The notes beneath the pieces were generated by a model. That model worked only from the letters and a program-made list of their open reading frames with translations, did no database searches and had not been told where the DNA came from. From contig JBPCVV010000338.1 of assembly GCA_051010195.1 (NCBI GenBank), forward strand, positions 11,669 through 75,668: a stretch of 64,000 bases of DNA, given 5' to 3'. A program made the position numbers and the translations under genes. Within the stretch, counting starts at the first letter, position 1; the number at the start of each line of letters is the position of its first letter. Positions 51,550 to 60,600 of the stretch are shown piece by piece. Source of the DNA: Anderseniella sp051010195. GTDB taxonomy: Bacteria > Pseudomonadota > Alphaproteobacteria > Rhizobiales > Aestuariivirgaceae.

Positions 51550-52920
51550 TTATGCTTCAACCATGTGACCGGTTAATGAATTTGGGCCGACACTTTCGAT
51601 GGCGACCTTAACAGTGTCGCCAATCTGTTTGTCACCCGCCTCGATGAACACCGACTGCAGGTAAGGCGAGCGCCCGATCAGCTGGCCGTTCTGCCGACCC
51701 GGCTTTTCCAGCAACACATCGAGCACACGCCCCTTGCAGGCCTCATTGAAAGATGCCTGCTGCGCACCCAGCAGGGCTTGCAGCTCGGCAAGGCGTTTTG
51801 CCTTCACGTTTTCCGGCACCTGGTCGGCCTCGGTAGATGCCGGCGTGCCGGGACGCGCTGAATACTTGAAGGAAAATGCCTGCGCATAGGTCACCTGCCG
51901 GACCAGGTCCATGGTGGCGGCAAAATCGGCATCTGTCTCGCCGGGAAAACCGACAATGAAGTCGGACGACATGGCGATGTCCGGGCACGCTTCGCGGATG
52001 CGGCCGACAAGATCCATGTATTCCGCTGCCGTGTGCTTGCGGTTCATGGCTTTCAGGATGCGGTCGCTGCCTGACTGAACCGGCAAGTGCAAGTAAGGCA
52101 TCAGTTTCGGGTTCGAGCCGTGAGCCGCAATAAGCTGGCCGTCCATGTCGCGCGGATGGCTGGTCGTGTAACGCAGTCGCTCAAGACCCTCGATACCGGA
52201 CAGCGCATTGAGCAGATGGCCCAGTGACCAGTCATGCCCGGCAAGCCCTTCACCGTGCCAGGCATTGACGTTCTGGCCCAGCAGCGTGATTTCACGCACC
52301 CCCGCATCGACCAGCCGGCGCGCTTCGTCCAGGATGCGATCGGCGGGGCGGGAAAACTCCGCACCGCGGGTATAGGGCACGACGCAGAACGTGCAGAACT
52401 TGTCACAACCCTCCTGCACCGTCAGGAAAGCCGCGACCCCGCGCCGGACCGGTTTCGTGGCAGGTGCATCCAGCACGTCAAACTTTTCATTGACAGGCAG
52501 TTCCGTCTCGATCACGGCAGCCCCTGTTTCGCCATGACGATCAAGCAGGTCAGGCAGCCGGTGATAGGTCTGCGGGCCGAATACCAAATCAACCACCGGT
52601 GCGCGGCGAACGATTTCCTCGCCTTCGGCCTGCGCCACGCACCCGGCGACCGCGATTTTCATGTCGCGCTCGCTGCGCGATTTCAGGCGGCGCAACCGGC
52701 CCAGCTCGGAATAAACTTTCTCGGCGGCCTTTTCACGGATGTGGCAGGTGTTGAGGATCACCAGATCGGCGTCTTCCACGGTCTCAGTTGTGACATAGCC
52801 GCGTTCACTCAATACCTCGCCCATGCGATCACTGTCATAGACATTCATCTGACACCCATAGGTCTTGATGAACACCTTTGACGGCGTGGCCGATGATGAT
52901 TGCTGCTGCGTCAGCGGCAT
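51550..52920 (-). CDS. miaB: tRNA-2-methylthio-N6-dimethylallyladenosine synthase
   Basis: A 456-residue radical SAM methylthiotransferase from ATG 52920 (MPLTQQQSSSATPSKVF), with GGAGAG six bases upstream. The N-terminal cluster Cys are in YGCQMNVYDSD, NTCHIREKAAEK and AGCVAQAEG. The radical SAM Cys triad is CDKFCTFC. A C-terminal TRAM domain completes it. It adds the ms2 group to i6A37 of tRNAs. In several rhizobia I recall a fur/mur gene and an acyltransferase between rimI and miaB. Here only 81 bp separate them. Confidence 0.97.
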   Translation of the reverse strand: MPLTQQQSSSATPSKVFIKTYGCQMNVYDSDRMGEVLSERGYVTTETVEDADLVILNTCHIREKAAEKVYSELGRLRRLKSRSERDMKIAVAGCVAQAEGEEIVRRAPVVDLVFGPQTYHRLPDLLDRHGETGAAVIETELPVNEKFDVLDAPATKPVRRGVAAFLTVQEGCDKFCTFCVVPYTRGAEFSRPADRILDEARRLVDAGVREITLLGQNVNAWHGEGLAGHDWSLGHLLNALSGIEGLERLRYTTSHPRDMDGQLIAAHGSNPKLMPYLHLPVQSGSDRILKAMNRKHTAAEYMDLVGRIREACPDIAMSSDFIVGFPGETDADFAATMDLVRQVTYAQAFSFKYSARPGTPASTEADQVPENVKAKRLAELQALLGAQQASFNEACKGRVLDVLLEKPGRQNGQLIGRSPYLQSVFIEAGDKQIGDTVKVAIESVGPNSLTGHMVEA

Positions 52921-53001
52921 TGATAACTCTCCGGTATCAGGACGGTTTGAGATTGTCGCAATCAAAGCCGATCAACCTGATCGTTGCTGGTTTGGTAGAG
53001 G

Positions 53002-54174
53002 CTATAGTCGCTCATCGGTCCGGTTACAATCGAAATGGTCAGCGTCCGTCAGCATCACACTGGCGGTAATCGCGTCGCCACAGGTGCCGTCAGCCTTCCT
53101 GTAGTAGTTGGAACGCACCCCGTTGCGGGTATAGCCGGCACTTTCATACAGCGCGTGAGCGGCCTGGTTGTCCTGGGCGTACTCAATAAATATTTTCCTC
53201 GCGCCGGCCTTTTCGGCATACCGGCGCACCGCCTGCATAAGGGCGCGTGCGACGCCTCTGCGGCGGGCATGCGGCAGCACCGCCAGCGTCAGCACTTCCA
53301 TCTCATCTGCCGCAGCGCGCAGCAACACGAAGCCGCAAGGGCTTTTTTCCCCGAACTTGTTGTGCATTGCCAGCAGAGCGGTCGAGCCGGGTGTGGCCAG
53401 CAGTGCCGCCATGGCCGTGGCATCCCAGGCATCTTCAAAACAGGGTTCGTGAATGGCAGCAAGAACGCTGGCATATTGTGCCCCTGCCGGTTCAATTGTC
53501 AGATCGCTTTCGCGATGTTTAACCAGCGGTTTTTGCGCCTTGGCGTCCGCAGCACGCAGGTAGAACGGAACCGCGGCCGCACCCGTGTCTGTGGCCTGGC
53601 CCGCAAGCCTGGCGATTGTGGCCGCTTCGGGAATGCCGCTGACATCACCAACAACCAGATCATCTGGCAGCTCCACCAGGCGAGCGCCGGAACCGGCGGC
53701 AAGCCCTGACTTGTCACTCAGCAATTCGCCAACATCGGATATACCCAGCACCGTTGCCGGGTGCGCAGGTTCGCCGTTGCCATCAAACCCCTGCAGGTAA
53801 ACCTCGCCACGGCGGGCATTCTGTATGATCCAGATGTCACGACCGGCCGCATCTGCCAGGCAGCCGTGCGCCAATGCTGAAAACGTCGTGATGCCGACCA
53901 CAGGCACTTTCAGTACAAGCGCCAGCCCGCGCACAAATGCCAACCCGATGCGCACGCCGGTAAACGTGCCGGGCCCCGAGCAGGCCGCCAGCCGGTCAAT
54001 GTCTGCAAATGTAACACCGGCCTCGGCAACCACTTCCTGCACCATGCCGGTCAGGCGCTCGGCGTGGCCGCGCTGCATAGGTTCGCTGACCAGCGACAGC
54101 GGCCGATCTTCGGCGGTGTCGAAAACACAGACCGAACAGGCCGCATGCGCGGTGTCTACACTGAGAACAATCAT
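53002..54174 (-). CDS. tsaB: TsaB-RimI fusion: t6A complex subunit and ribosomal acetyltransferase
   Basis: A 390-residue single open frame from ATG 54174. The N-terminal part (about 1-225) is TsaB, an ASKHA-fold partner of TsaD in t6A37 tRNA modification: MIVLSVDTAHAACSVCVFD, the GPGTFTGVRIGLAFVRGLA block, and QNARRGEVYLQGFD. The C-terminal part (about 235-385) is a RimI-type GNAT acetyltransferase, with the acetyl-CoA loop RRRGVARALM and the conserved NQAAHALYESAGYTRNGVR followed by a Tyr pair. In most Alphaproteobacteria tsaB and rimI are separate adjacent genes. Here no stop separates them. It follows nfu and precedes miaB. Confidence 0.93.
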   Translation of the reverse strand: MIVLSVDTAHAACSVCVFDTAEDRPLSLVSEPMQRGHAERLTGMVQEVVAEAGVTFADIDRLAACSGPGTFTGVRIGLAFVRGLALVLKVPVVGITTFSALAHGCLADAAGRDIWIIQNARRGEVYLQGFDGNGEPAHPATVLGISDVGELLSDKSGLAAGSGARLVELPDDLVVGDVSGIPEAATIARLAGQATDTGAAAVPFYLRAADAKAQKPLVKHRESDLTIEPAGAQYASVLAAIHEPCFEDAWDATAMAALLATPGSTALLAMHNKFGEKSPCGFVLLRAAADEMEVLTLAVLPHARRRGVARALMQAVRRYAEKAGARKIFIEYAQDNQAAHALYESAGYTRNGVRSNYYRKADGTCGDAITASVMLTDADHFDCNRTDERL

Positions 54175-54211
54175 GGCGTCAGAGCCACTGGGAGGCTCAA
54201 TTGGGGAACGG

Positions 54212-54769
54212 TCAGACCGGGCGGACTTCACTTACTTCCGGAATGAAATGGCGCAGCAGGTTTTCGATCCCGTGCTTCAATGTCGCCGTGGAGCTGGGGC
54301 ACCCGGCGCAGGCGCCTTTCATCTGCAGGTAAACAACGCCTTCCTTGAAACCATGGAAAGTGATATCACCGCCATCCTGCGCCACCGCCGGACGAACCCT
54401 GGTGTCGAGCAGTTCCTTGATGGTGGTGACGATCTGCTGGTCGGCTTCGGAGAACTCTCCTTCATCAGCAACCGCCTCGGTTTCGCCATTGCGAATGACC
54501 GGGGCGCCCGACATGAAGTGTTCCATGATGGCGCCCAGCACTGCCGGCTTGAGATGCTGCCATTCACCATCATCCTTAGTCACCGTAATGAAATCGGCAC
54601 CAAGGAACACGCCTTCAACACCGCTCACCGCAAACAGCTTTTCGGCAAGCGGCGAAATGGTCGCTTCGTCGGCTGAGCGGAAATCCCTCGGATCACCTTC
54701 CACGACAGGCTTGCCTGGAATAAACTTCAACGTACTCGGGTTCGGCGTGGCTTCGGTCTGAATGAACAT
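54212..54769 (-). CDS. nfu: NfuA/Nfu-type iron-sulfur cluster carrier
   Basis: A 185-residue protein of the NifU C-terminal family. The N-terminal Nfu domain is MFIQTEATPNPSTLKFIPG...RSADEATISPLAEKLFAV. The C-terminal domain has the cluster-binding CxxC as KGACAGCPSSTATLKHGIE. It transfers 4Fe-4S clusters to target proteins. It precedes the tsaB-rimI fusion by 37 bp. A 17-bp palindrome near its promoter resembles the Irr/ICE site and would link it to iron supply. Confidence 0.95.
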   Translation of the reverse strand: MFIQTEATPNPSTLKFIPGKPVVEGDPRDFRSADEATISPLAEKLFAVSGVEGVFLGADFITVTKDDGEWQHLKPAVLGAIMEHFMSGAPVIRNGETEAVADEGEFSEADQQIVTTIKELLDTRVRPAVAQDGGDITFHGFKEGVVYLQMKGACAGCPSSTATLKHGIENLLRHFIPEVSEVRPV

Positions 54770-54846
54770 GTCCGTATGAACTCCTGCGGCAACGCGTTGT
54801 TGAGATCAACGTCACCGGATGAATGTTATCTAATATATATACGTTT

Positions 54847-54863
54847 TCTGGAATAATTCCAGA
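54847..54863. promoter_or_regulatory. 17-bp palindrome upstream of nfu, ICE/Irr-box-like
   Basis: TCTGGAATAATTCCAGA is a perfect inverted repeat around one central base, 78 bp before the nfu ATG. It differs from the iron control element half-sites (TTTAGAA / TTCTAAA) at two symmetric positions per half. The spacing and GAATAATTC core match. AT-rich sequence that could serve as -10 lies just downstream on the minus strand. No T tract follows, so it is not a terminator of trpS. Confidence 0.4.
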
Positions 54864-54913
54864 TTAGCTTGTCAGAAACTTGTTTGCCGGACCGGGCGCA
54901 AACCTGAATCGGG

Positions 54914-55960
54914 CTAGCGAACAAACCCCATAATCCGCCGCACATCAGCCATGACTGGCTCGGCGATGGCGTTGGCACGCTCTGCTCCGTCCTTCAGCAC
55001 GGCGTCGATATGATCCTGTGACGCCATCAGTTTCTGCATTTCACCGGCAATCGGCGACAGTTTTTCAACCGCGAGATCGGCGAGCGCCTGTTTCAGGTCG
55101 GAAAACTGCTTGCCGGCGAACTCGGGCACGACAGTTTCAATCGTGTCGTCCCCGAGTGCCGCAAAAATGCCGAGCAGGTTGGCCGCCTCGGGCCGGCCCT
55201 TGAGCGCGTCCATGGTGTCCGGCAGCGTGTCGGGGTCGGTCTTCGCCTTGCGGATTTTCTTGGCAATCGTGTCGGTATCGTCCGTCAGGTTTATCCGGGA
55301 CAGGTCAGACGGGTCAGACTTGGACATCTTCTTGTCGCCATCGCGCAGGGACATGACACGGGTGGCAGGCCCGGTGATCAATGGTTCCGGCAGCGGGAAA
55401 AACCCGTCCGGATATCCCGCCTCGGTGCACGCATCTGCCATGTCGATGTTGAACTTCTGCGCAATGTCACGGGTCAGTTCAAGGTGCTGTTTCTGGTCCT
55501 CGCCCACCGGCACGTGGGTGGCGCGGTAGGCCAGAATGTCGGCCGCCATCAGGTTGGGATAGGCATACAGTCCTACCGACGCGTTTTCGCGGTTCTTGCC
55601 GGCCTTGTCCTTGAACTGGGTCATACGGTTGAGCCATCCCATGCGTGCCACACAGTTGAAAATCCAGGCTAGCTCGGAGTGGGCCGCAACCTGGCTCTGG
55701 TTAAAGACAATGTGCGCGGTCGGATCGATGCCGGCGGCAAGATAGGCAGCTGTCACCTCCCGGGTGCTGCGGGCAAGCTCTTGCGGACCGCCCCAGACAG
55801 ACCTGTCCTGGGTGATCGCATGCAGATCCACCACGCAGTAGATGCAGTCATGGGATGACTGCATGGCAACAAAGCGCTTGATGGCACCGAGATAGTTGCC
55901 CAGGTGCAAGTTGCCGGTTGGCTGCACGCCGGAGAAAACACGCTGGCTGGCTTGGGACAT
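54914..55960 (-). CDS. trpS: Tryptophanyl-tRNA synthetase
   Basis: A 348-residue class I aminoacyl-tRNA synthetase from ATG 55960 (MSQASQRVFSGVQPTGNLHLGNY), with GGAG upstream. The frame to 56026 has no support. HIGH equivalent is GNLHLGNY and KMSKS equivalent is KKMSKSD. GVQPTG is typical of TrpRS. It follows murJ by about 70 bp, and the murJ-trpS pairing is conserved. Confidence 0.97.
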   Translation of the reverse strand: MSQASQRVFSGVQPTGNLHLGNYLGAIKRFVAMQSSHDCIYCVVDLHAITQDRSVWGGPQELARSTREVTAAYLAAGIDPTAHIVFNQSQVAAHSELAWIFNCVARMGWLNRMTQFKDKAGKNRENASVGLYAYPNLMAADILAYRATHVPVGEDQKQHLELTRDIAQKFNIDMADACTEAGYPDGFFPLPEPLITGPATRVMSLRDGDKKMSKSDPSDLSRINLTDDTDTIAKKIRKAKTDPDTLPDTMDALKGRPEAANLLGIFAALGDDTIETVVPEFAGKQFSDLKQALADLAVEKLSPIAGEMQKLMASQDHIDAVLKDGAERANAIAEPVMADVRRIMGFVR

Positions 55961-56032
55961 GATGTGAAAGCTCCGCTCAATCAGATTTGCTGGCCGGTAT
56001 ATGCCGCAATGTGCAGCCGCTGCCAAGCGTCA

Positions 56033-57595
56033 TCAGGTGCTGCGCGAAAATGATCGCTTCAGCGCAGCGACATCCAGCGCACCCCACCACCAGGCGATTG
56101 TAAAGTAGATCGCCGCGCCGCCGCCGACCATGGCGGCCAGCAGCGCCAGACGCACGATGAACTGGGTCTCAGCGTCAAACACCGGGCTGACAAACTGCAT
56201 AACGCCAAGCAGGGCAAAGCCCATGACCAGACTGGCGGCGATGATCCTGGGCAAGGCCTTTGTGAGCCGGGCGTCGAGAGCGAAATCCCCGCGCCGGGAC
56301 AGCGTATAGCCAAGCATCAGGGCGTTGACCCAGCCGGCGGCTGTAGTCGCCAGCGCAACGCCGACATAGGCGATGAACGGAAACAGCGCCAGCGCACCTG
56401 CAATGTTGATAACAACCGAAATCAGCGCAAACCACATGGGCGTGCGAGTATCCTCGCGGGCAAAGTAAGCGGGTGAAAACACCTTGATCATGACGAAGGC
56501 CGGCAGCCCGGCGGCAAAGGCAGCGAGCGCCACAGACGTGGCGCGAGCATCGTCAGCATCGAAGGCACCGCGCTCAAACAGCACGTGGATGATCGGATGC
56601 GGCATTGCCATCAGCGCGACGGCCGACGGTATGGTGAGCAGCAGCGATATCTCAAGCGCCCGGTTCTGGCTGGAGTGAACACCCTCACTGTCTTCGGCGC
56701 GCAGGCGGCGCGACAGTTCCGGCAACAGCACGACGCCGATGGCAATGCCGATGACCCCCAGAGGCAACTGGTAGATGCGGTCGGCATAGTAGAGCCAGGA
56801 TGGCGCGGATTCCTGCAGCGACGCGATCATGGTGGACACCAGCAGGTTGATCTGGGTTATGCCGCCTGCAATCAGGCCTGGAATGCCCAGTGCAACAAGA
56901 CGCCTGACCCCGGGAGTGATGGACGGCATTTTGAGTTTCAGGGACACCCCGGCCCGGGTCATGGCGATCCACAGCATGGCGAACTGCAACAGGCCCGCGA
57001 CACTCACCCCCCAAGCCAGCGCAAACCCGGTTCGTGGTTCGGCATCCCACCCCGACAGCAACGCTGCCGCCAGCACTGTTATCAGCACAATGTTCAGGAT
57101 GATCGGCGCGGCAGCCGCGGCGGTGAACCGGTGCAATGAGTTCAGGATGCCGCCGACCAGGGCTACCAGAGACATGAAGGTCAGATAAGGAAACGCGATG
57201 CGCGTCAACTGAACCGTCAGGTCGAACTTTTCCGGATTATCAATGAAGCCGGGTGCCAGGCCATAGATGACGAACGGCATGGCGAGCATGGCCAGGGCAG
57301 ACAGCGAGATCAGGAAAACCAGCAGGCATGCCAGTACTTCCTCGGCGAAACGGGTGGCTGCCGGTTGCCCCTCACCTTCCAGCCGGCGGGCAAACAGGGG
57401 AACAAAGGCCGCGTTAAACGCCCCTTCGGCAAACAGGCGGCGAAACAGGTTGGGAAACCGGAAGGCCACCACGAATGCATCGGCAATCAGGCCGGTTCCA
57501 ATTACGCTGGCCATGAGCACGTCGCGGACAAAACCCAGTACCCGGGAGACCATGGTCATGCCGGCAACTGTCGAAGCGGATCGTAAAAGAGCCAT
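56033..57595 (-). CDS. murJ: Lipid II flippase MurJ
   Basis: A 520-residue membrane protein with about 14 hydrophobic helices. N-terminal blocks are LLRSASTVAGMTMVSRVLGFVRD and FPNLFRRLFAEGAFNAAFVPLF, the MurJ/MviN signature. It flips undecaprenyl-PP-linked peptidoglycan precursor across the inner membrane. The ATG is at 57595. It lies downstream of glnD after 164 bp that show no feature. Confidence 0.96.
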   Translation of the reverse strand: MALLRSASTVAGMTMVSRVLGFVRDVLMASVIGTGLIADAFVVAFRFPNLFRRLFAEGAFNAAFVPLFARRLEGEGQPAATRFAEEVLACLLVFLISLSALAMLAMPFVIYGLAPGFIDNPEKFDLTVQLTRIAFPYLTFMSLVALVGGILNSLHRFTAAAAAPIILNIVLITVLAAALLSGWDAEPRTGFALAWGVSVAGLLQFAMLWIAMTRAGVSLKLKMPSITPGVRRLVALGIPGLIAGGITQINLLVSTMIASLQESAPSWLYYADRIYQLPLGVIGIAIGVVLLPELSRRLRAEDSEGVHSSQNRALEISLLLTIPSAVALMAMPHPIIHVLFERGAFDADDARATSVALAAFAAGLPAFVMIKVFSPAYFAREDTRTPMWFALISVVINIAGALALFPFIAYVGVALATTAAGWVNALMLGYTLSRRGDFALDARLTKALPRIIAASLVMGFALLGVMQFVSPVFDAETQFIVRLALLAAMVGGGAAIYFTIAWWWGALDVAALKRSFSRST

Positions 57596-57759
57596 TGTCG
57601 TGCGATGTGCCTCGCGTGCGCGAAATCGTATCCAAGATCACGGCTTGGCCCATACCCAAGCTATCCCGGGACAGGAATCAGCCGTGCAGTGACCTTGTAG
57701 ACAAGCGGTTGTGGTTCAGCAAGCCGGGCAGCTTTGCGGCAACGACAACTTCGCGGCCT

Positions 57760-60573
57760 CTACCCGGCCCTGGCGATTTCCTTCTTCCTGCCGGTATCCA
57801 GCACATCTGTCAAACTGTCCTCTATCGACTGCAGCCTGGTCTTGCTGGTGATTTTCTGGCCCATCAGGTCGGTCACATAGAACACATCGACGGCACGCTC
57901 ACCGAATGTGGTGATCTGGGCCGAGGCGATGTTGAGGTTCAGCCGGAACAGGCTGTCGGTCAGTTTGAACAGCAGGCCGAGGCGATCAAGCCCGGCGACC
58001 TCGACCACGGTGAACCTGTTCGACGTGTCATTGGACACGATAACCTGCGGTTCCACGGTGAACGCCTTGATGCGACCTTTCGGGCGGGAGGCTTCGGCGA
58101 CCGCCTTGCGCAACTGGATCTTGCCGGCGAACGCCTGGCGCATCAGGTTGAGAATGCGGTCGATACGGCGCTGTTCATCGCCCGCGTCGTCGAATTCGCG
58201 CTGGATCAGCAGGGTGTCCAGCGCCATGCCGTCGGTGGTGGTGAAAATTTTCGCACCAACGATGTTGGCACCACCAGCCGCGCAGGCACCTGTCAGCAAA
58301 GCAAGCAGGCGCGGATGATCGGGCACATAAACCGTGATCTCGGTGATCGACTTGAAATTGTCGGTGCGCACGTCAAAGGCCACCGCATTGTTGTCCAGCC
58401 CGGCCCGGTCGAGCAATTTCGCATCCATGATCTGATGGTCGAGGTCAACCGTGTACCAGTACGCATCATAATGCCGTTCCAGATAGGCTGACATCCTGGC
58501 CTCGTCCCAGTCTGGCAAGGCACCGGCAAGCGCCATCTTGGCTCCCTCGATCCGGTCCATGCGCGAGATCGAGGTATGCCCGCCGGACAGGTGTGGTTCG
58601 GTTTCCGCGTACAGGGTGCGCAACAACTGGCCCTTCCAGCCGTTCCAAACACCTGGGCCCACGGCGCGAATATCGACCACGGTCAAGACTAACAGCAGGC
58701 GCAGCCGCTCCGGGCTTTGCACGATTTCAGCAAAATCCGTGATGGTCTTGTAGTCGGACAGGTCGCGCATCTGCGCCGTCTCGCTCATGAGCAGGTGATG
58801 ACGCACCAGCCAGACAACGGTTTCGGTCTCCGACTTGCTCAGGCCAAGGCGTGGGCACAGGCTTCGGGCAACTTTGGCGCCGGCAATGGAGTGGTCTTCC
58901 TTGCGCCCCTTGGCAATGTCATGCAGCAGCACCGCCACGTACAGCACCCGGCGTGACACCACACCCTTGATAATGCCCGAGGCCAGCGGATGATCCTGCT
59001 GCAACAAGCCCTGCTCGATCTTGGACAGGATGCCGACGGCTCGGATCAGGTGTTCGTCGACCGTATAGTGGTGGTACATGTTGAACTGCATCAGCGCGGT
59101 AATGCGCCCGAACTCACGGATGAACCTGCCAAGCACTCCGGCTTCGCTCATCTTGCGCAACACCGCTTCAGGGTCACGCGACTTGGTCAGGATATCGAGA
59201 AACAGCTCATTGGCTACAGGATCGGTGCGCATCTCTTTGTCGATGGCGCGGCGGCTGCGGCGAACCAGCCGCAGAGTTGCCGGATGTATGGACAGGTTGT
59301 TGTGCTCGGCCACCCGGAACAGGCGGATGATCGACACCGGGTCACGCACGAACAGATCGTCATCGGCTGACTTGATGCGACCGGCCTCGATCTTGAAGAC
59401 GCCTTCATCGTCAAGCTTGATGGAGCGCCAGCGAAACCGCCCGAACAGCTCGCTCATGCTGGGCGCCTGCTTGATCTGCTGTGCCTCCAGCACCGCCGAC
59501 ATGATGCGCGTCAGGTCACCGACATCCTTGGCCACCAGGAAATAGTGCTTCATGAAGCGTTCGACGGACTTCAGCCCGCCAAGGGCCTCATAGCCGAGCC
59601 TGGCCGCCATCTCCGACTGCTTGTCGAAGCTCAACCGGTCATCGCCGCGGCCGGTCATGAAATGCAGGTGGCAGCGGACGGCCCAGAGAAAATCCTCGCA
59701 GCTGATGAAGCGGTTCTGCTCCTTGCGGGTAAACAGGCCGGACTTGGCCAGTTCACGCACCGAGCGTGTGCCGTAGACAAACTTGGCGATCCAGAACATC
59801 GTGTGCAGGTCGCGCATGCCGCCCTTGCCGTCCTTGACATCTGGTTCAACCAGGTAACGCGACTCGCCGGCGCGGCGGTGACGGTCATCGCGCTCTTCCA
59901 GTTTGTCGGCAATGAACTGGCGCTGGTCGCGGGCCAGAATGTCCTGGCCATAGCGGCTCTGCAGATCGTCGAACAATGGCCGGTGGCCGCAGATGAAACG
60001 GGCCTCCAACACCGACGTCATGATGGTTGTGTCGGTGCGCACCAGCCGGATGCAGTCATCTACCGAGCGTGTGGCATGGCCGACCTTGAAGCCCAGGTCC
60101 CACAGCATATACAGGGTATACTCGACGACACTTTCGCCCCAAGCGGTCTGCTTGTAGGGCAGCAGGAACAACAGGTCGATGTCGGAGCCAGGCGCCAGGG
60201 CGCCGCGGCCATAGCCGCCCACCGCGACCAGCGAAATGCGTTCGGATGTCGACGGATTGCTGGCGGCATAAACGATTGACGAGGCAAATTCATAAAGCGC
60301 GGTAATCAGATGATCCTGCAGGGCCGACAGGCGATGGGCGCAGTCGCGTCCCTTGCCGGTTTCGGTGAGCAGGGCTTCTTCTTCTGCCCGCGACGTCCTG
60401 ATCAGGTCCTTCAGATACTTCAGGGCCTGAGTCCGGAATTCAAGCCCGTCCACCCCGTGCCTGTCAGCCAGCGCGGTCAGTTCATGCAAAATCTGATCGG
60501 AACAGTATGCCGGCGCGCACACGTCATTTCTGGCTGGCAAAGGTACGACTGGCATGATCCCGGGTCCGTTCAT
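57760..60573 (-). CDS. glnD: PII uridylyltransferase/uridylyl-removing enzyme GlnD
   Basis: A 937-residue bifunctional sensor of glutamine. The nucleotidyltransferase domain has GGYGRGALAPGSDIDLLFL. The HD domain that removes UMP has VLLHDIAKGRKEDHSIAG. Two C-terminal ACT domains bind glutamine (TEITVYVPDHPRLLALLTG and VEVAGLDRLGLLFKLTD). I start at ATG 60573; upstream frame to 60591 (TTG) is unlikely, and ATG 60555 is possible. No PII gene is in the window. It follows mutS by 27 bp on the same strand. Confidence 0.96.
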   Translation of the reverse strand: MNGPGIMPVVPLPARNDVCAPAYCSDQILHELTALADRHGVDGLEFRTQALKYLKDLIRTSRAEEEALLTETGKGRDCAHRLSALQDHLITALYEFASSIVYAASNPSTSERISLVAVGGYGRGALAPGSDIDLLFLLPYKQTAWGESVVEYTLYMLWDLGFKVGHATRSVDDCIRLVRTDTTIMTSVLEARFICGHRPLFDDLQSRYGQDILARDQRQFIADKLEERDDRHRRAGESRYLVEPDVKDGKGGMRDLHTMFWIAKFVYGTRSVRELAKSGLFTRKEQNRFISCEDFLWAVRCHLHFMTGRGDDRLSFDKQSEMAARLGYEALGGLKSVERFMKHYFLVAKDVGDLTRIMSAVLEAQQIKQAPSMSELFGRFRWRSIKLDDEGVFKIEAGRIKSADDDLFVRDPVSIIRLFRVAEHNNLSIHPATLRLVRRSRRAIDKEMRTDPVANELFLDILTKSRDPEAVLRKMSEAGVLGRFIREFGRITALMQFNMYHHYTVDEHLIRAVGILSKIEQGLLQQDHPLASGIIKGVVSRRVLYVAVLLHDIAKGRKEDHSIAGAKVARSLCPRLGLSKSETETVVWLVRHHLLMSETAQMRDLSDYKTITDFAEIVQSPERLRLLLVLTVVDIRAVGPGVWNGWKGQLLRTLYAETEPHLSGGHTSISRMDRIEGAKMALAGALPDWDEARMSAYLERHYDAYWYTVDLDHQIMDAKLLDRAGLDNNAVAFDVRTDNFKSITEITVYVPDHPRLLALLTGACAAGGANIVGAKIFTTTDGMALDTLLIQREFDDAGDEQRRIDRILNLMRQAFAGKIQLRKAVAEASRPKGRIKAFTVEPQVIVSNDTSNRFTVVEVAGLDRLGLLFKLTDSLFRLNLNIASAQITTFGERAVDVFYVTDLMGQKITSKTRLQSIEDSLTDVLDTGRKKEIARAG

Positions 60574-60600
60574 TCGCGCAAAAAAGCGCAACTTGCGACC

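Noticed and set aside
54847..54863. Palindrome read as a terminator of trpS
   Set aside because: On the minus strand it is followed by AAAACG, not a T tract, and the stem has almost no loop. A protein-binding site is more likely. It also lies upstream of nfu at promoter distance.
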